Source: Acanthosepion esculentum (taxonomy: Eukaryota; Mollusca; Cephalopoda; Sepiida; Sepiidae). Taken from it: DNA of 64,000 nucleotides. Below, piece after piece: positions 54,995-64,000 of the stretch; within the stretch, counting starts at the first letter, position 1; each line of letters begins with the position of its first letter. The notes beneath the pieces were generated by a model that worked only from the letters and a program-made list of their open reading frames with translations, ran no database searches and had not been told where the DNA came from. Location of the stretch: assembly GCA_964036315.1 (NCBI GenBank), contig OZ038496.1, positions 15,182,423-15,246,422 of the forward strand, in the 5' to 3' direction. A program made the translations under genes and the position numbers.

Positions 54995-55485
54995 ATCACA
55001 ATAGAAAACTGAACCCCTACTTTATGTACAGTAGAAATATATTAATATTCAACATAAGAATATCTTGAAAATTTTCCTCTCATCAGTTGGATAATACCAT
55101 TTTTATTGTGAAAACATTGACTTTCATAATAAATTCTGACAGTGTAATAATTATAGGAGGGATCAATTTATTACTTAATAACAATAGAAAACCGATCCCC
55201 CAATTTATGTCTACTAGACACCTATATTAATATTTACTGTAAATATATCTGCAAAAAGTCTTCCTCTTATCATTTGGTTAATACCAATTCTATTGTGCAA
55301 ACATAGACTTGAATAATAAAATCTGACATAGTGTAATAATACTAGGGGGGATCAATTTGTCACTTAAAAACAATATAAAACCGACTCTACACATTATACC
55401 CCCCCCCACTAAAAAAAACTTATCTTAATGTTTAAAGTAAGTTATCTTTTTCCCATCGCTGGTTGGTGAATACCATTTTTTTTAA
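54995..55485. repeat. Tandem repeat, about 187-bp unit, 2.6 copies
   Basis: AATAGAAAACYGA..CCCC recurs near 55000, 55186 and 55370; each unit then has TCATYRGTTGGWTAATACCA and a GTGTAATAATWMTAGG block. Copies are about 75-80 percent alike, so old. Confidence 0.85.
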
Positions 55486-56089
55486 CGTTGGTTTGCTAAA
55501 AAAAAACTCTAGATTCAGGCTTGAATTCACTAAAAGCCTAGCAAGCTGTTACAAATTTGTGTTGAGAGCATTGCTGGAGTCAGTCCCCAACCCAGTCGGA
55601 AGACATCTATCATAAATCAAGAAGTGGTAAAAATGCAGAACTGGAAGCCCTATGGCTGCAAAATGTTTGTTCGTTTTAGAAAAAAATACTCTCTTTTTGT
55701 TCGCGTGCTTACTGTTGATAAACAGCGGTTTCTGTATGATAATAGGAAACTTGGTTTTGTTTTAGTCGAAAAACTTGTCAAACTTCCCCAAAAATCTTCG
55801 CTCCGTCCCCTATTCTATTAACCGCCTGGTTCTGTTATAGTGGAATCATTCCTTACAGTCTCTTGAAGTTTGGCCAGACAGAATGTTGTAAACATTTTCA
55901 TGAGCAATCCTAGAAAAAAGGTCTATCTTTCTATAGATTGTGTCATGAATAATCAAGAGTGGTTTCCCTTGTTTTGATACTCTCCTCTTTGAGAGAGATA
56001 TTTCTATTTGCTGGCACTAGAAAAAGACACTATTCTCAGTTGAATAAATCTTTCTTAAAGCCTACGCCTTGTCATTGATTGATTGATTA
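55486..56089. other. Unassigned DNA
   Basis: Nothing recognised. Confidence 0.4.
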
Positions 56090-56466
56090 TTCGGTTTTTT
56101 ACGGCTTATCAATCGTTTGCAGATTATTTAAAGCCAGGAGATATTTTTACTTTATAAGAACTTTTGGGAAATAATAATAATTTACTGATACAAGCTCTAC
56201 TATCTAACCCATAGCGGGAGAGAGAAAGAGTGGTTTCATACCCAAAGGCAATGGCGCGTGACGAACATACAAAGAAAATCACTGGAATTGGAACTCGACT
56301 CCCAGATTTCCAATGCCGAGCCGTTATCCATTACACCTTCTGCGCATACAAGCTAACAACAACTGGTATTTCCAAACGGTCATCCATCTAGGTACTGATC
56401 AGGCTCAACGTTGCTTAACTTCGGTGATCGTACGAGAACCGGCATTCAGCCTGCTATGACTGTAAG
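56090..56466 (-). mobile_element. Composite SINE: 5S rRNA-like head plus tRNA-like part (copy 1)
   Basis: On the minus strand 56466-56345 follows 5S rRNA: CTCGTACGATCACCGAAGTT, AAGCA (box A), CTGATCAGTACCTAGATGG (intermediate element to box C), and the 5S 3' end GGAAATACCAGTTGTTGTTA. Then 56337-56284 is tRNA-like: GGTGTAATGGATAACGGCTC and GAGTCGAGTTCCAATTCC. A non-coding body follows (GGGTTAGATAGTAGAGCTTG, CTGGCTTTAAATAATCTGC) ending in GATAAGCCGTAAAAAACC. All copies seen have this body order. Confidence 0.85.
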
Positions 56467-56744
56467 TCTATCTGTAGAATAACGCAAGACATAATATTTT
56501 GCAAACCACTTGATAAAACCTGATGCACTTAGCTAGCAAGATCCTTACCTCCACCCTATTTGCCGAACTTGTCCCCCTCCTGGGGGATTTTGATATACCT
56601 ACACGCCAATTGGCGTACACTAATCAGCTCCAGGTTGAAAATGTCTTCGTGTAGTTTTTCGACTCTTGTGACCCTAGTTATTTTTCTATTATCGTTGGTA
56701 ACATTGTGTCAATTCGAACCGTGTTTTTTTTTTATCTATTCACC

Positions 56745-56800
56745 ACAAGCAGGGCGATAATGCCACTGAGACGCAAGGGGTTACTGGAAGTGAAAGAGAA
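56745..56800 (-). mobile_element. LINE family A tail fragment
   Basis: Plus-strand view CACAAGCAGGGCGATAATGC and GAGACGCAAGGGGTTACTGG is the family tail in reverse. Confidence 0.7.
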
Positions 56801-57095
56801 CGAAAAGACTTTAGAAGGGACCGGAAACCCAATACTAAACAGGAAACAAGCGAAAAACCACTATTCCTGTTCAAAAGATCGGGGTGGGATGGTCTGTATG
56901 ATAAGCGAACATATCTACTCTTATTGAGGAAAAAAGGATAACAAATAAATAGTAAATAAAGTTTCAAAGTTTAGGCGGAGACGTCGGAAGCATATATTTG
57001 AAGTAGACTTTAGAAGGGACCGGAAATCCAATCCTAAACAGGAAACAAGGGTGTAAACATCTACTCCTGTTGAAAAGACTAGGGAGGGGTGTGGA
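56801..57095. repeat. Direct duplication, about 85 bp
   Basis: GACTTTAGAAGGGACCGGAA, then AAACAGGAAACAAG, then CTCCTGTT or TTCCTGTT, at 56808-56890 and 57006-57090 (period 198). Confidence 0.85.
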
Positions 57096-58239
57096 CCTGT
57101 TGCTTACTTTAACGGATAAAATAATGTTTGCGCCGAGTTGGCATTTTTAAAGTTAGTGTTTCAAAATGGCTACTTATTTTGTTTTAACCTGATTTCCCGG
57201 TGTTCCAAGTTAGACTTCAGAAAAACCTTTCCAAACTAGAAACTATGATCCGGAATTGAACTGAGTTTAGCCATGGAATATTCCCTGAATCTATAATAAA
57301 AAACAATTCGGAATATGTAAATGATACATACTAAACACATGAAATACATCAGTGTATGGATCACTTACAAGAAATTTAGCCTGGGAAATAAAGAAATGGA
57401 ACAGAGAAGATGTTGCGACAGAGGTGCTTTTTTTCCAACATGAAAGATACGATCAAACCAAAATACAGATCTGAAAATAAGAATCATATTCTGAAAAAAT
57501 CCTCATCAGATCTAAACTCTCATGTAGATGCCATGCATAGCATCCAAATCATTCAGAAATAGACAAACTATCATCTGTGTAAAACCATTTTCTCTGATAA
57601 CTGATTAAAAATGGCTTCAAGGGAATTAATCGTTTAAGTCTTAAAGAAGACGAGCTTTCACCGGCTCTTATAGACTGGCGCTACAGAATCACAAAGAACT
57701 TTACCAAATAAGGAAAACGACACCAGTTGAAGACTTCCAACATCAGTAAAGATTAAAATGGATAGCATATGTAACTAGAAGATAAAATAATGAAGGTTCA
57801 GACGGAAAGTTCCATCAGTACTAGAAAGAGCGAAAACACTTAACGGACTTGGTGTCTAATTTAGTGAAAAACTCTTTCAAGAAAAAAGATTTTTATAAAT
57901 CTAAGCCAAAAGAAATTCCAATTGTTTGGTCAATGGACGCTGAATGTTTCCCGTGTGGAAATGGCTAATTTCACTATTGCCACTACCGTCGGAGCAATTG
58001 AGAGTCATAAGATTTTTACTTCCAATATTTCCAATAATCAAAATACTTTGCAGTATTTCAAAACTAATTTAAAACTAAATTGAATGGAGTTTTTTTTGGG
58101 GTGGGGGGTGCTAAAATAGCTGGTTAGCGCCATTTTTTAGCCGTCTTTCATCGCAATGTAATTTTCGTTATTAAAATAAATCATCCAAAAATAAACTTTA
58201 TTTCAGGAATATTAGCGGATTTAAATCAAGATACCGTCA
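57096..58239. other. Unassigned 1.1-kb stretch
   Basis: No coding frame or repeat could be supported. Confidence 0.4.
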
Positions 58240-58930
58240 AAGATTTTCTAAAAAAAAAAAAAAAAAGAGCATACCGTGATCAAAAAACGTATCAAAGAAC
58301 TTAGAATTTACGACTTGATTAATACGAAATTTTATCGTCAAAATGTTTACATTATTATTAAGAAGAAAGACCAAAGTATTTTTTGAATAAAAATCTTGTT
58401 TTTCTTGCGTCAGCGTGTGCGCTAAAGACGAGTATGGTTAATTAATAGCGTGTTTTTAAGCGTTAAAAACACATTATTTTGGAAATTCTTGCAAAAATCT
58501 AATAATTGTCAGATTCTAATGAAATTTTCAGGACTTATTCTCGAATGAATTAAATTATTTTTTAATTTTTTTTAGAAAATCTTGGTAAAAACTTTTTATA
58601 CATCCGTTTCCGCAACTTAATTTTAGGAAATTTCGAGAAATTAAAATTTCAGCCTGTTCCTATTTATATTAATTAAAAGCAGGAGTCCTTGGAAAACTTA
58701 AATCATCAATTTGGTTGGGTCAAACAGAAATACCATTTACCGAAAATTTGCTCTGAATCGTAAAATAAAAAATGCAATAAAACTATGACATTATTTAATT
58801 AGAATACCCTTTAATTGTTTTTATAAATAAGATATATTAAGGACTCTATTGTCTTAAAAGTTTTTTTCGATGAATAATTAATTTTCGCAAGAATTGTTTT
58901 TATTTTTTATGTTAATTACAAAAATTTATT
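58240..58930. mobile_element. Non-coding element, family L (copy 2)
   Basis: AAATTTTATCGTCAAAATG, AAAGTATTTTTTGAATAAAA, AAATTCTTGCAAAAATCTAA, TTGTCAGATTCTAATGAAA, CTTATTCTCGAATGAATTAA match the element at 39870-40510, partly in its left and partly in its inverted right half. Confidence 0.65.
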
Positions 58931-59129
58931 AAAGTTTAAATCTTTTAAAATTCTGTAAATTCTGTAAATTTCCTTATTTTAGATGATAAGTGAAAACAAT
59001 ATTTACTAATCCTAAATGGAAAAGCTTAATGCAAATCATCAAACACCAATATTTTAAAAAGAATTTTGAATCTTTTTGTATGTATATAATACATATCAGT
59101 GTGTGCGTCTTCTTGCGTATGTGGGTACG

Positions 59130-59130
<1 letters not shown>

Positions 59131-59171
<41 letters not shown>
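59131..59171. repeat. (TG)n microsatellite
   Basis: About 20 TG units. Confidence 0.95.
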
Positions 59172-59174
<3 letters not shown>

Positions 59175-59310
59175 ATATATGCGAATGTAAAGAAATAGAG
59201 ATGGGTGAAAATAATTTTATAGTAAGGATAAAATCTCAAGCTTAAAATAAGCTGAAAGCTTAAAATATGCAATAAACAGAGGCCTCAATGCCAAAGTCGA
59301 CAGAGCCTAA
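59172..59310. repeat. Direct repeat pair with 54113-54250, right copy
   Basis: See the left copy. It is followed by a short tandem duplication of GGGTGTTTCATTAAGATGGA at 59317 and 59346. Confidence 0.8.
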
Positions 59311-59738
59311 ATAAAGGGTGTTTCATTAAGATGGATTATATATAAGGGTGTTTCATTAAGATGGATCAAAGTCAGCATTAAATAAATCAGTGTTATTGGT
59401 GAAAATTTATTTCTCTATTGGATCATGTTATTTAAGTCGTGGCAATTATGTGTGAAAAATAACATCGCACAAATGTCCACAAAATCTGAGATAAAAAGAA
59501 AAAACTCATCAGACTCTTAAACTTAAATTCACATTAAAATTGGTGCAAGTTATTAGAACTCCCTTAATATTATCTATACTTAATTAACAAGGTCTGCAGA
59601 TTTATGTTTTTATTATATTTTCACAATTTTCCGATAAGGTCTTGAGTATTCAGCTAGCTTGAAGTTGGAGATAAACTGTTCGAAATTCATATTTTGTTAT
59701 TTTTGTTCAAGTACTTTCGACCGATGTGGTGTCCGTGT

Positions 59739-59739
59739 A

Positions 59740-59807
<68 letters not shown>
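59739..59807. repeat. (TA)n microsatellite
   Basis: TA tract. Confidence 0.95.
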
Positions 59808-59810
<3 letters not shown>

Positions 59811-59895
59811 CGTAAAAGAACGAAGAATTAATTTTCAACGTTCAAAACATTAATTTAAAAGAGGGTTCAATACGAAAGTAAAGCAATAAATATTT

Positions 59896-60000
59896 ATTAT
59901 GCACTGTTACATTAGAACATGTAAATATCCGCTACAAAATTGTACATTTTGTTTCAACATTAAAATTAACATTTCTTTATGTGTTCTAATGTAACAGTGC

Positions 60001-60004
<4 letters not shown>
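59896..60004. mobile_element. Small MITE-like palindrome
   Basis: TTATGCACTGTTACATTAGA at 59896 is inverted as TCTAATGTAACAGTGCATAA ending at 60004, with about 55 bp of interior. Confidence 0.8.

Positions 60005-60040
<36 letters not shown>
60003..60040. repeat. (TA)n microsatellite
   Basis: TA tract between two MITE-like units. Confidence 0.95.
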
Positions 60041-60044
<4 letters not shown>

Positions 60045-60120
60045 GTTGGTGCTAAAATAATGTCGTTTTTTGACGTTCAACTTCATGTGAGAAAACGACA
60101 TTATTTTTGCACCAACCTAA
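60041..60120 (-). mobile_element. 80-bp mariner-type MITE (copy 2)
   Basis: TTAGGTTGGTGC...GCACCAACCTAA with TA on both sides. Same length and interior as 10377-10456 but inverted (TGACGTTCAACTT versus AAGTTGAACGTCA). Confidence 0.92.
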
Positions 60121-60310
60121 TATATTATAATAAAAACATTTTACAATCGCTAATTTTATTATAATCTCTTATAATAATAAAAATAATAATATATTGCACT
60201 ACTTTGTATTGACCACTTTTTTGAAGTAAATGCTACAAACTGTGGATTTGTTCTTTCTCTCATTTACCTATATATATATTTTTGAATTGTACATAGTCCG
60301 ACAATTTATT

Positions 60311-60772
60311 TAAAGACATTTATATATATTATGTTTAACGTTCTTTTTATAGATACAAATATTTAAGCAAATGCTCTGTTTTATAATAAACAGTATTAAA
60401 TAACATTTACCGGCCTGAATGTCCGAGAAATTTTCATAGAAAAGGAATCGAACCTGTATCCTATACGGAACCATCATTTCGCGTGATGTGCCTTAACCTT
60501 TCGGCCACAGAGCAGCGTCTGGTTAGCAAGGTCAGTTTTACTATCTTTAAACTTCTATGAATCTCTTCTATTCATATCTGCTCTAGCGTATCAAATGTAA
60601 ACAAATGACGTCATATATTTTTCATAGAAAATTTTCGTTCTCCGAAATTTCTCGGACATTCAGGCCGGTAAATGTTATTTAATACTGTTTATTATAAAAC
60701 AGAGCATTTGCTTAAATACTTGTATCTATAAAAAGAACGTTAAACATAATATATATAAATGTCTTTAAATAT
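60311..60772 (-). mobile_element. Fold-back element with tRNA-Ser-like core (family FB)
   Basis: Arms 60311-60445 and 60620-60772 are inverted copies (GTATTAAATAACATTTACCG, GGCCTGAATGTCCGAGAAAT, TAGATACAAATATTTAAGC). Next to the left arm, 60446-60516 on the minus strand is a class II tRNA-like sequence: GTGGCCGAAAGGTTAAGGC (D-arm, box A), stem CATCA/TGATG around CGCGAAA with CGA in the anticodon place, a small variable arm TCC/GGA, and CAGGTTCGATTCC (box B). This fits tRNA-Ser(CGA) ancestry. The acceptor stem is absent, so it is not a tRNA gene. Confidence 0.85.
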
Positions 60773-60894
60773 ATACATATATATATAATTACCGTTATTA
60801 ATATTCTGTTAATCTATGTGTGTGGTGAATTAATACATTCTTAAATGGCTCGATTTTGTTATGGGAAACACGAACCTCGAATTCAGTTGATCGA

Positions 60895-61257
60895 TGATTT
60901 TATTTTTTACGGTTTTTTCAAATCGGCTTATTTAAAGTCAGAAAATATTTTCAGATTTGTAAGAATTTTGGCGTGATAATAATGATTTTTTTACTGATAC
61001 AAGTTTTACTAGTTAACCCACAGCTCTGGGGAGAAGAGTTTGGTTGATATTTTTCCCAAGTATATTTGTGCGTTAATTTAAAGAACCTGACTGAAATTGG
61101 AACTCGGCTCTCCGATTTCCAATTCTGAGCCGTTATTCAGTGCACCTCCTGCGCATCCAAGCGGTTACCCATCTCGGTACTGACCAGGGTCGACGTTGCT
61201 TAACTTCGGAGATCGTACGAGGACCGGTGTTTCAACGAGATATGTCCGTAAGCCGCA
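60895..61257 (-). mobile_element. Composite SINE: 5S rRNA-like head plus tRNA-like part (copy 2)
   Basis: Minus strand 61257-61158: TACGGACATATC, CTCGTACGATCTCCGAAGTT, AAGCAACG, TGGTCAGTACCGAGATGGGT, AACCGCTTGG, a good 5S rRNA match through box C. Then TGCACTGAATAACGGCTCAG and GAGCCGAGTTCCAATTTCAG (tRNA-like), and the body ending AAAAAACCGTAAAAAATAAA. Confidence 0.85.
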
Positions 61258-61469
61258 TCGAAATAAATATTAACTTAGGGTTCTCTTCACATCCAGATTG
61301 AAGAACGTTTTCCTGAGTCCTTTTAACAAACGTTTTTTTTACTTATTGTATTTGAACTGATTCTTAAAATTCACAAAAATTAATTTGTACGAACAAAAAC
61401 TAACCACGTCCATTTTTTATCGATAATCATTTTAAGTCCCCAAAATAATTTTATTAAGATAACCATCAG
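61258..61469. other. Unassigned DNA
   Basis: Nothing recognised. Confidence 0.4.
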
Positions 61470-61589
61470 TCCGAAAATGGAATACTTTTGTCATATTTGG
61501 GCGGTTCCTACCTTGTACCCACTTTCCAGTCTCGATAGAGCTCAAAAGCGTCTCTGAGTACTTGTGGGTGACAAATTATTTTTCAACCT

Positions 61590-61640
<51 letters not shown>

Positions 61641-61855
61641 GGCGGGATGTGGCGAGTCTCTCACTGCCCTACCGCCACTTCTATTGAAAGCGCTCGGACG
61701 AACTTTACGGCTCGGACCCGCCATGCCACTTATATTGTTACAATCCACTGCTCTGTGGAACCGACTCCCGAGAGGATATTTCTCCGATTGCAACAATATT
61801 AACCTGTTCAAGTCTTCGGTTAACAGTTACCTTCCACTCCTATCCATATAAACTG
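61470..61855 (+). pseudogene. LINE family C, C-terminal fragment with microsatellite insertion
   Basis: MEYFCHIWAVPTLYPLSSLD, RAQKRL, stop, VLVGDKLFFNL, then a (CT)n-(CA)n tract at 61583-61640 inside the former coding region, then LPPLLLKALGRTLRLGPAMP, QSTALWNRLPRGYF and NLFKSSVNSYLPLLSI, stop. The layout is that of family A but the sequence is distinct. Confidence 0.75.
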
Positions 61856-61986
61856 CCTCTTAATGTAACCTTCTACCAGGGCCTTGTACAGAGTGAACCA
61901 CACTGTAAAATATATATTTTTTTAAATCAAATATTTCAACTACAGGAATTAATGCGGTAACTATGAAAAAAATCAATTTTCAATTA

Positions 61987-62287
61987 CAGTGTAACCTCGG
62001 TTCTCGAACGTCTCGGTTTTCGAACAGAACATTCGAAATGAAAATGCCTCGGCATTCGAACAAAATTTCGGTTCTCGAACAACGTTGCCGAACCGAGTTA
62101 ACTCGAACGGAATAATTTCCGAGTCGACCGCCGTGTTGTACATATTCGTGTGTGGTGGCGTGCGTTTCTTTTCCAATTTTATTGTACTGTGACTTTTTTC
62201 TCTACATTGATTCCTATTGGAAAAAATAGTTTCGGGTTACGAACGGCCTTCAGCGATGAATCAAATTCGTGAAGCGAGATTCCACTG
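61987..62287. mobile_element. Pogo/Tigger-like MITE
   Basis: Begins CAGTGTAACCTCGGTTCTCG and ends with an inverted version (minus: CAGTGGAATCTCGCTTCACG). TA flanks both sides (61985-61986, 62288-62289). CAGT ends, TA targets and C-T-C-G-N-T-T-N-C-G-A-A ends are usual in pogo/Tigger relatives. 301 bp, no coding frame. Confidence 0.85.
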
Positions 62288-62289
62288 TA

Positions 62290-63039
62290 CTGTTGTTAAA
62301 CTGAAGAATGTTTTACCGCAATAATCGACTATTATGTAAGCACTAATCGAATTCTGGTAGATAAAAAAATGAGCGCACTTATCGAAAACGCGTTAAACGA
62401 GGGATGCCTGTATTTGGTTTGATATACATTTTTTTCTGTAAAAATATTTGTATAAGCGATCAAATGTAAAAAAAAACATTTTGGCGTCCAGTAGATGGAA
62501 GACATTATTAACCACAATTCCTGCAATTAATGCCAACATTTTCCAACGGTTGCCAAGTCCTGGAACTAGGAGAGACCCGTACGTTCCAACGATATATAAT
62601 GCAAGAATTCATTAAAAAAAAATTTCTTTTTAAATCGACGAACATGATCTGTCTATTTAATTTTTTTATTACATTTTTCCTCGCTAAATAAAACTTGTTA
62701 TGTTCACTTCTCAGGCGTGACTTTCTCCTTCCTGCCTTTCAAGGCTCTTGCTTTATCTGAAGCACGTCCGATGTTAATAATTACACGTAGAGAAGCGAAA
62801 ATAATGTTTATATCCATAGAATCTGCAGTATAGTATCTTATAGATTTGTGTATTTTGACAGCAAATTCTCTTTTACGCATGTCTGATTAAATAAATTGCA
62901 AATATTATTTCTGCTTATTTTTAGCACAATCCGTTCATATTCACGAGTATTTTTCTATGTATTACAAACAAATGAGGTAGGAAGTGCACTATAACAGTGA
63001 AAAGTACATTTATTTACCAAGTACTGAAACCTTTATTTC
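62290..63039. other. Unassigned DNA
   Basis: 62335-62410 has wording similar to transposon ends (GTAAGCACTAATCGAATTC, AACGAGGGATGCC) but no partner was found. Confidence 0.4.
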
Positions 63040-63405
63040 CTCCACTGTGGTATATTGTCTCAGTTATCTTCCTTTACATTAAGTCTATAATCCCAAAAAT
63101 TCATACACTGATGTCCTCAAGGACACATGGCCCAGTGGATAAAATCGTTGGTCGGATCCAGTGACTTGACACAAAGAGTTGTGAGTTCAATACCTGGCCA
63201 CAGCAGAGTTGAGCAAAAACTTGGAGAGTTGAGTTAAAGGGAGATAAATGTGACATCTGGAAGAAGCATGGCACAAGGAACTAGAACAATCTACCCCGGT
63301 GGACGAAATAAAGGGTTCCAATCACCTAAAGAAGGCGAGGGTGTACAACTGCCGAAACGTCGTGAATGTGGGAAAAAAATGAGGACAGAAGAATCTAAAT
63401 AGTGT
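63040..63405 (+). mobile_element. tRNA-derived SINE (family S), most complete copy
   Basis: Head 63110-63205: ACATGGCCCAGTGGATAAAA (box A region) and GTGAGTTCAATACCTGGCC (box B). The body has TAGAACAATCTACCCC and GGACGAAATAAAGGG; near the 3' end CTAAAGAAGGCGAGGGTG and GCCGAAACGTCGTGAATG. Relatives are at 25381-25790 and 41995-42550. The 3' conserved block may belong to a known SINE superfamily domain, which I cannot confirm. Confidence 0.8.
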
Positions 63406-63595
63406 AACGAAATAGATTTTTCTCGTTCCGTTGACCAAGTCTCGGGATATCTCGTTTATTTCTTATTTAGTTTTGCTCAGTTATTGCTCACCCAATTTTC
63501 ACTGAGTCTAAGTAAACACTGTCATTGTTATTATTAATAAAATTGTTTAAATGATAAATAATAGAACGTAATAGAATCATCGCAGTTGCCGGAAA

Positions 63596-63597
<2 letters not shown>
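63406..63597. other. Unassigned DNA
   Basis: Nothing recognised. Confidence 0.4.

Positions 63598-63633
<36 letters not shown>
63598..63633. repeat. (TG)n microsatellite
   Basis: About 18 TG units. Confidence 0.95.
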
Positions 63634-63635
<2 letters not shown>

Positions 63636-63651
63636 CTTTTGGAACCATCCT

Positions 63652-63800
63652 TTAGTGCTGTGTTTCTCAACCTTTTTCAGAAATGGACCATTTTCTTTTT
63701 CAAAAAATTCAAATGGACCACTCCTACTTTTACTTTTAGGCTGTTTAGTTTTCACACTAAAATACTCACTAAAAAGACAGAGTAGTCTATTTACATTTTA
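63652..63800. mobile_element. Possible hAT-type terminus
   Basis: AGTGCTGTGTTTCTCAACCT resembles the common hAT end (C-A-G-N-G-N-T-T-C-T-C-A-A-C-C). The matching other end was not found in the window. Confidence 0.35.
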
Positions 63801-63954
63801 AAATTTATTCAGCTAGTGACTACCTTGATCTTGGTGTTTCGATAATTTTCTGCACCTGTCGTACAAATGTCGGTTTTCTGATGGTATTAAAACCATTAGC
63901 AAGCGTTTTACGGTTGGTGGATTCATACGTTTGCCAAGGATATTTGCGTGTAAG

Positions 63955-64000
63955 TGAATATAACGAACCCGACTGGAATTAGAACTCGGCTCTCCGATTT
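63955..64000 (-). mobile_element. 5S/tRNA SINE fragment cut by the window end
   Basis: GACTGGAATTAGAACTCGGC and TCTCCGATTT match the tRNA-like part of 60895-61257 (minus). The 5S head would lie beyond 64000. Confidence 0.7.

Noticed and set aside
55070..55105. Hammerhead motif on the minus strand (CTGATGAGAGGAAAA)
   Set aside because: No GAAA at correct spacing after a possible stem II and no stem III.
60446..60516. Functional tRNA-Ser gene
   Set aside because: Box A, box B and the anticodon stem are good, but there is no acceptor stem, the base before the anticodon is not T, and it is embedded in a fold-back element.
61158..61257. Functional 5S rRNA gene
   Set aside because: Recognisable promoter boxes, but many changes in the stems, truncated 3' end in this copy, and directly fused to a SINE.

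Overview
This looks like intergenic or intronic nuclear DNA from an animal, AT-rich and built almost entirely of transposable-element debris and microsatellites. I found no exon of a host protein, no intact tRNA gene, and no prokaryotic feature. Long (TA)n, (GATA)n, (CATA)n and (CT)n tracts, tRNA- and 5S-derived SINE remnants, and LINE, Penelope-like and Tc1/mariner fragments all fit an invertebrate. My best guess is a mollusc, plausibly a cephalopod such as an octopus. That guess rests on recognising the style of the repeats, not on a search.

Layout. 0-10 kb: an apparently complete hammerhead ribozyme fold (1085-1151), two mariner-like pseudogenes that appear to share one internal deletion, a Tc1/Tc3-like element with long terminal inverted repeats (3027-4372), a fold-back element, several tRNA-like SINEs and many TA tracts. 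10-20 kb: an 80-bp mariner-type MITE, a hairpin-rich monomer with 17-bp direct repeats at its ends (11954-12350), a Penelope-like pseudogene (13565-14840) beside an opposite-strand hammerhead motif, and a 2-kb element with about 250-bp inverted arms. 20-34 kb: LINE 3' fragments, a mariner pseudogene (21700-22895), a LINE reverse transcriptase remnant between two similar GATA blocks, and SINEs. 34-50 kb: an 0.8-kb pyrimidine tract, LINE fragments, a LINE tail amplified in 93-bp units, Tc1-like and Penelope-like pieces, a palindromic SINE and an AT cruciform-prone field. 50-53.1 kb: the most striking object, a 2.8-kb TG...CA unit flanked by a 5-bp duplication (CTTTC), read as a solo LTR, most of which is an array of eleven nearly identical 236-bp monomers. 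53-64 kb: tandem repeats, two SINEs that join a 5S-rRNA-like head to a tRNA-like part, a fold-back element with a tRNA-Ser-like core, a second copy of the 80-bp MITE and a pogo/Tigger-like MITE.

The elements do not form a pathway. Recurring themes are RNA polymerase III-type heads (5S, tRNA), self-cleaving RNA motifs, inverted-repeat architecture, and tandem amplification of retroelement ends. All protein-coding pieces seen carry stops, frameshifts or deletions, so none is called as a functional gene.
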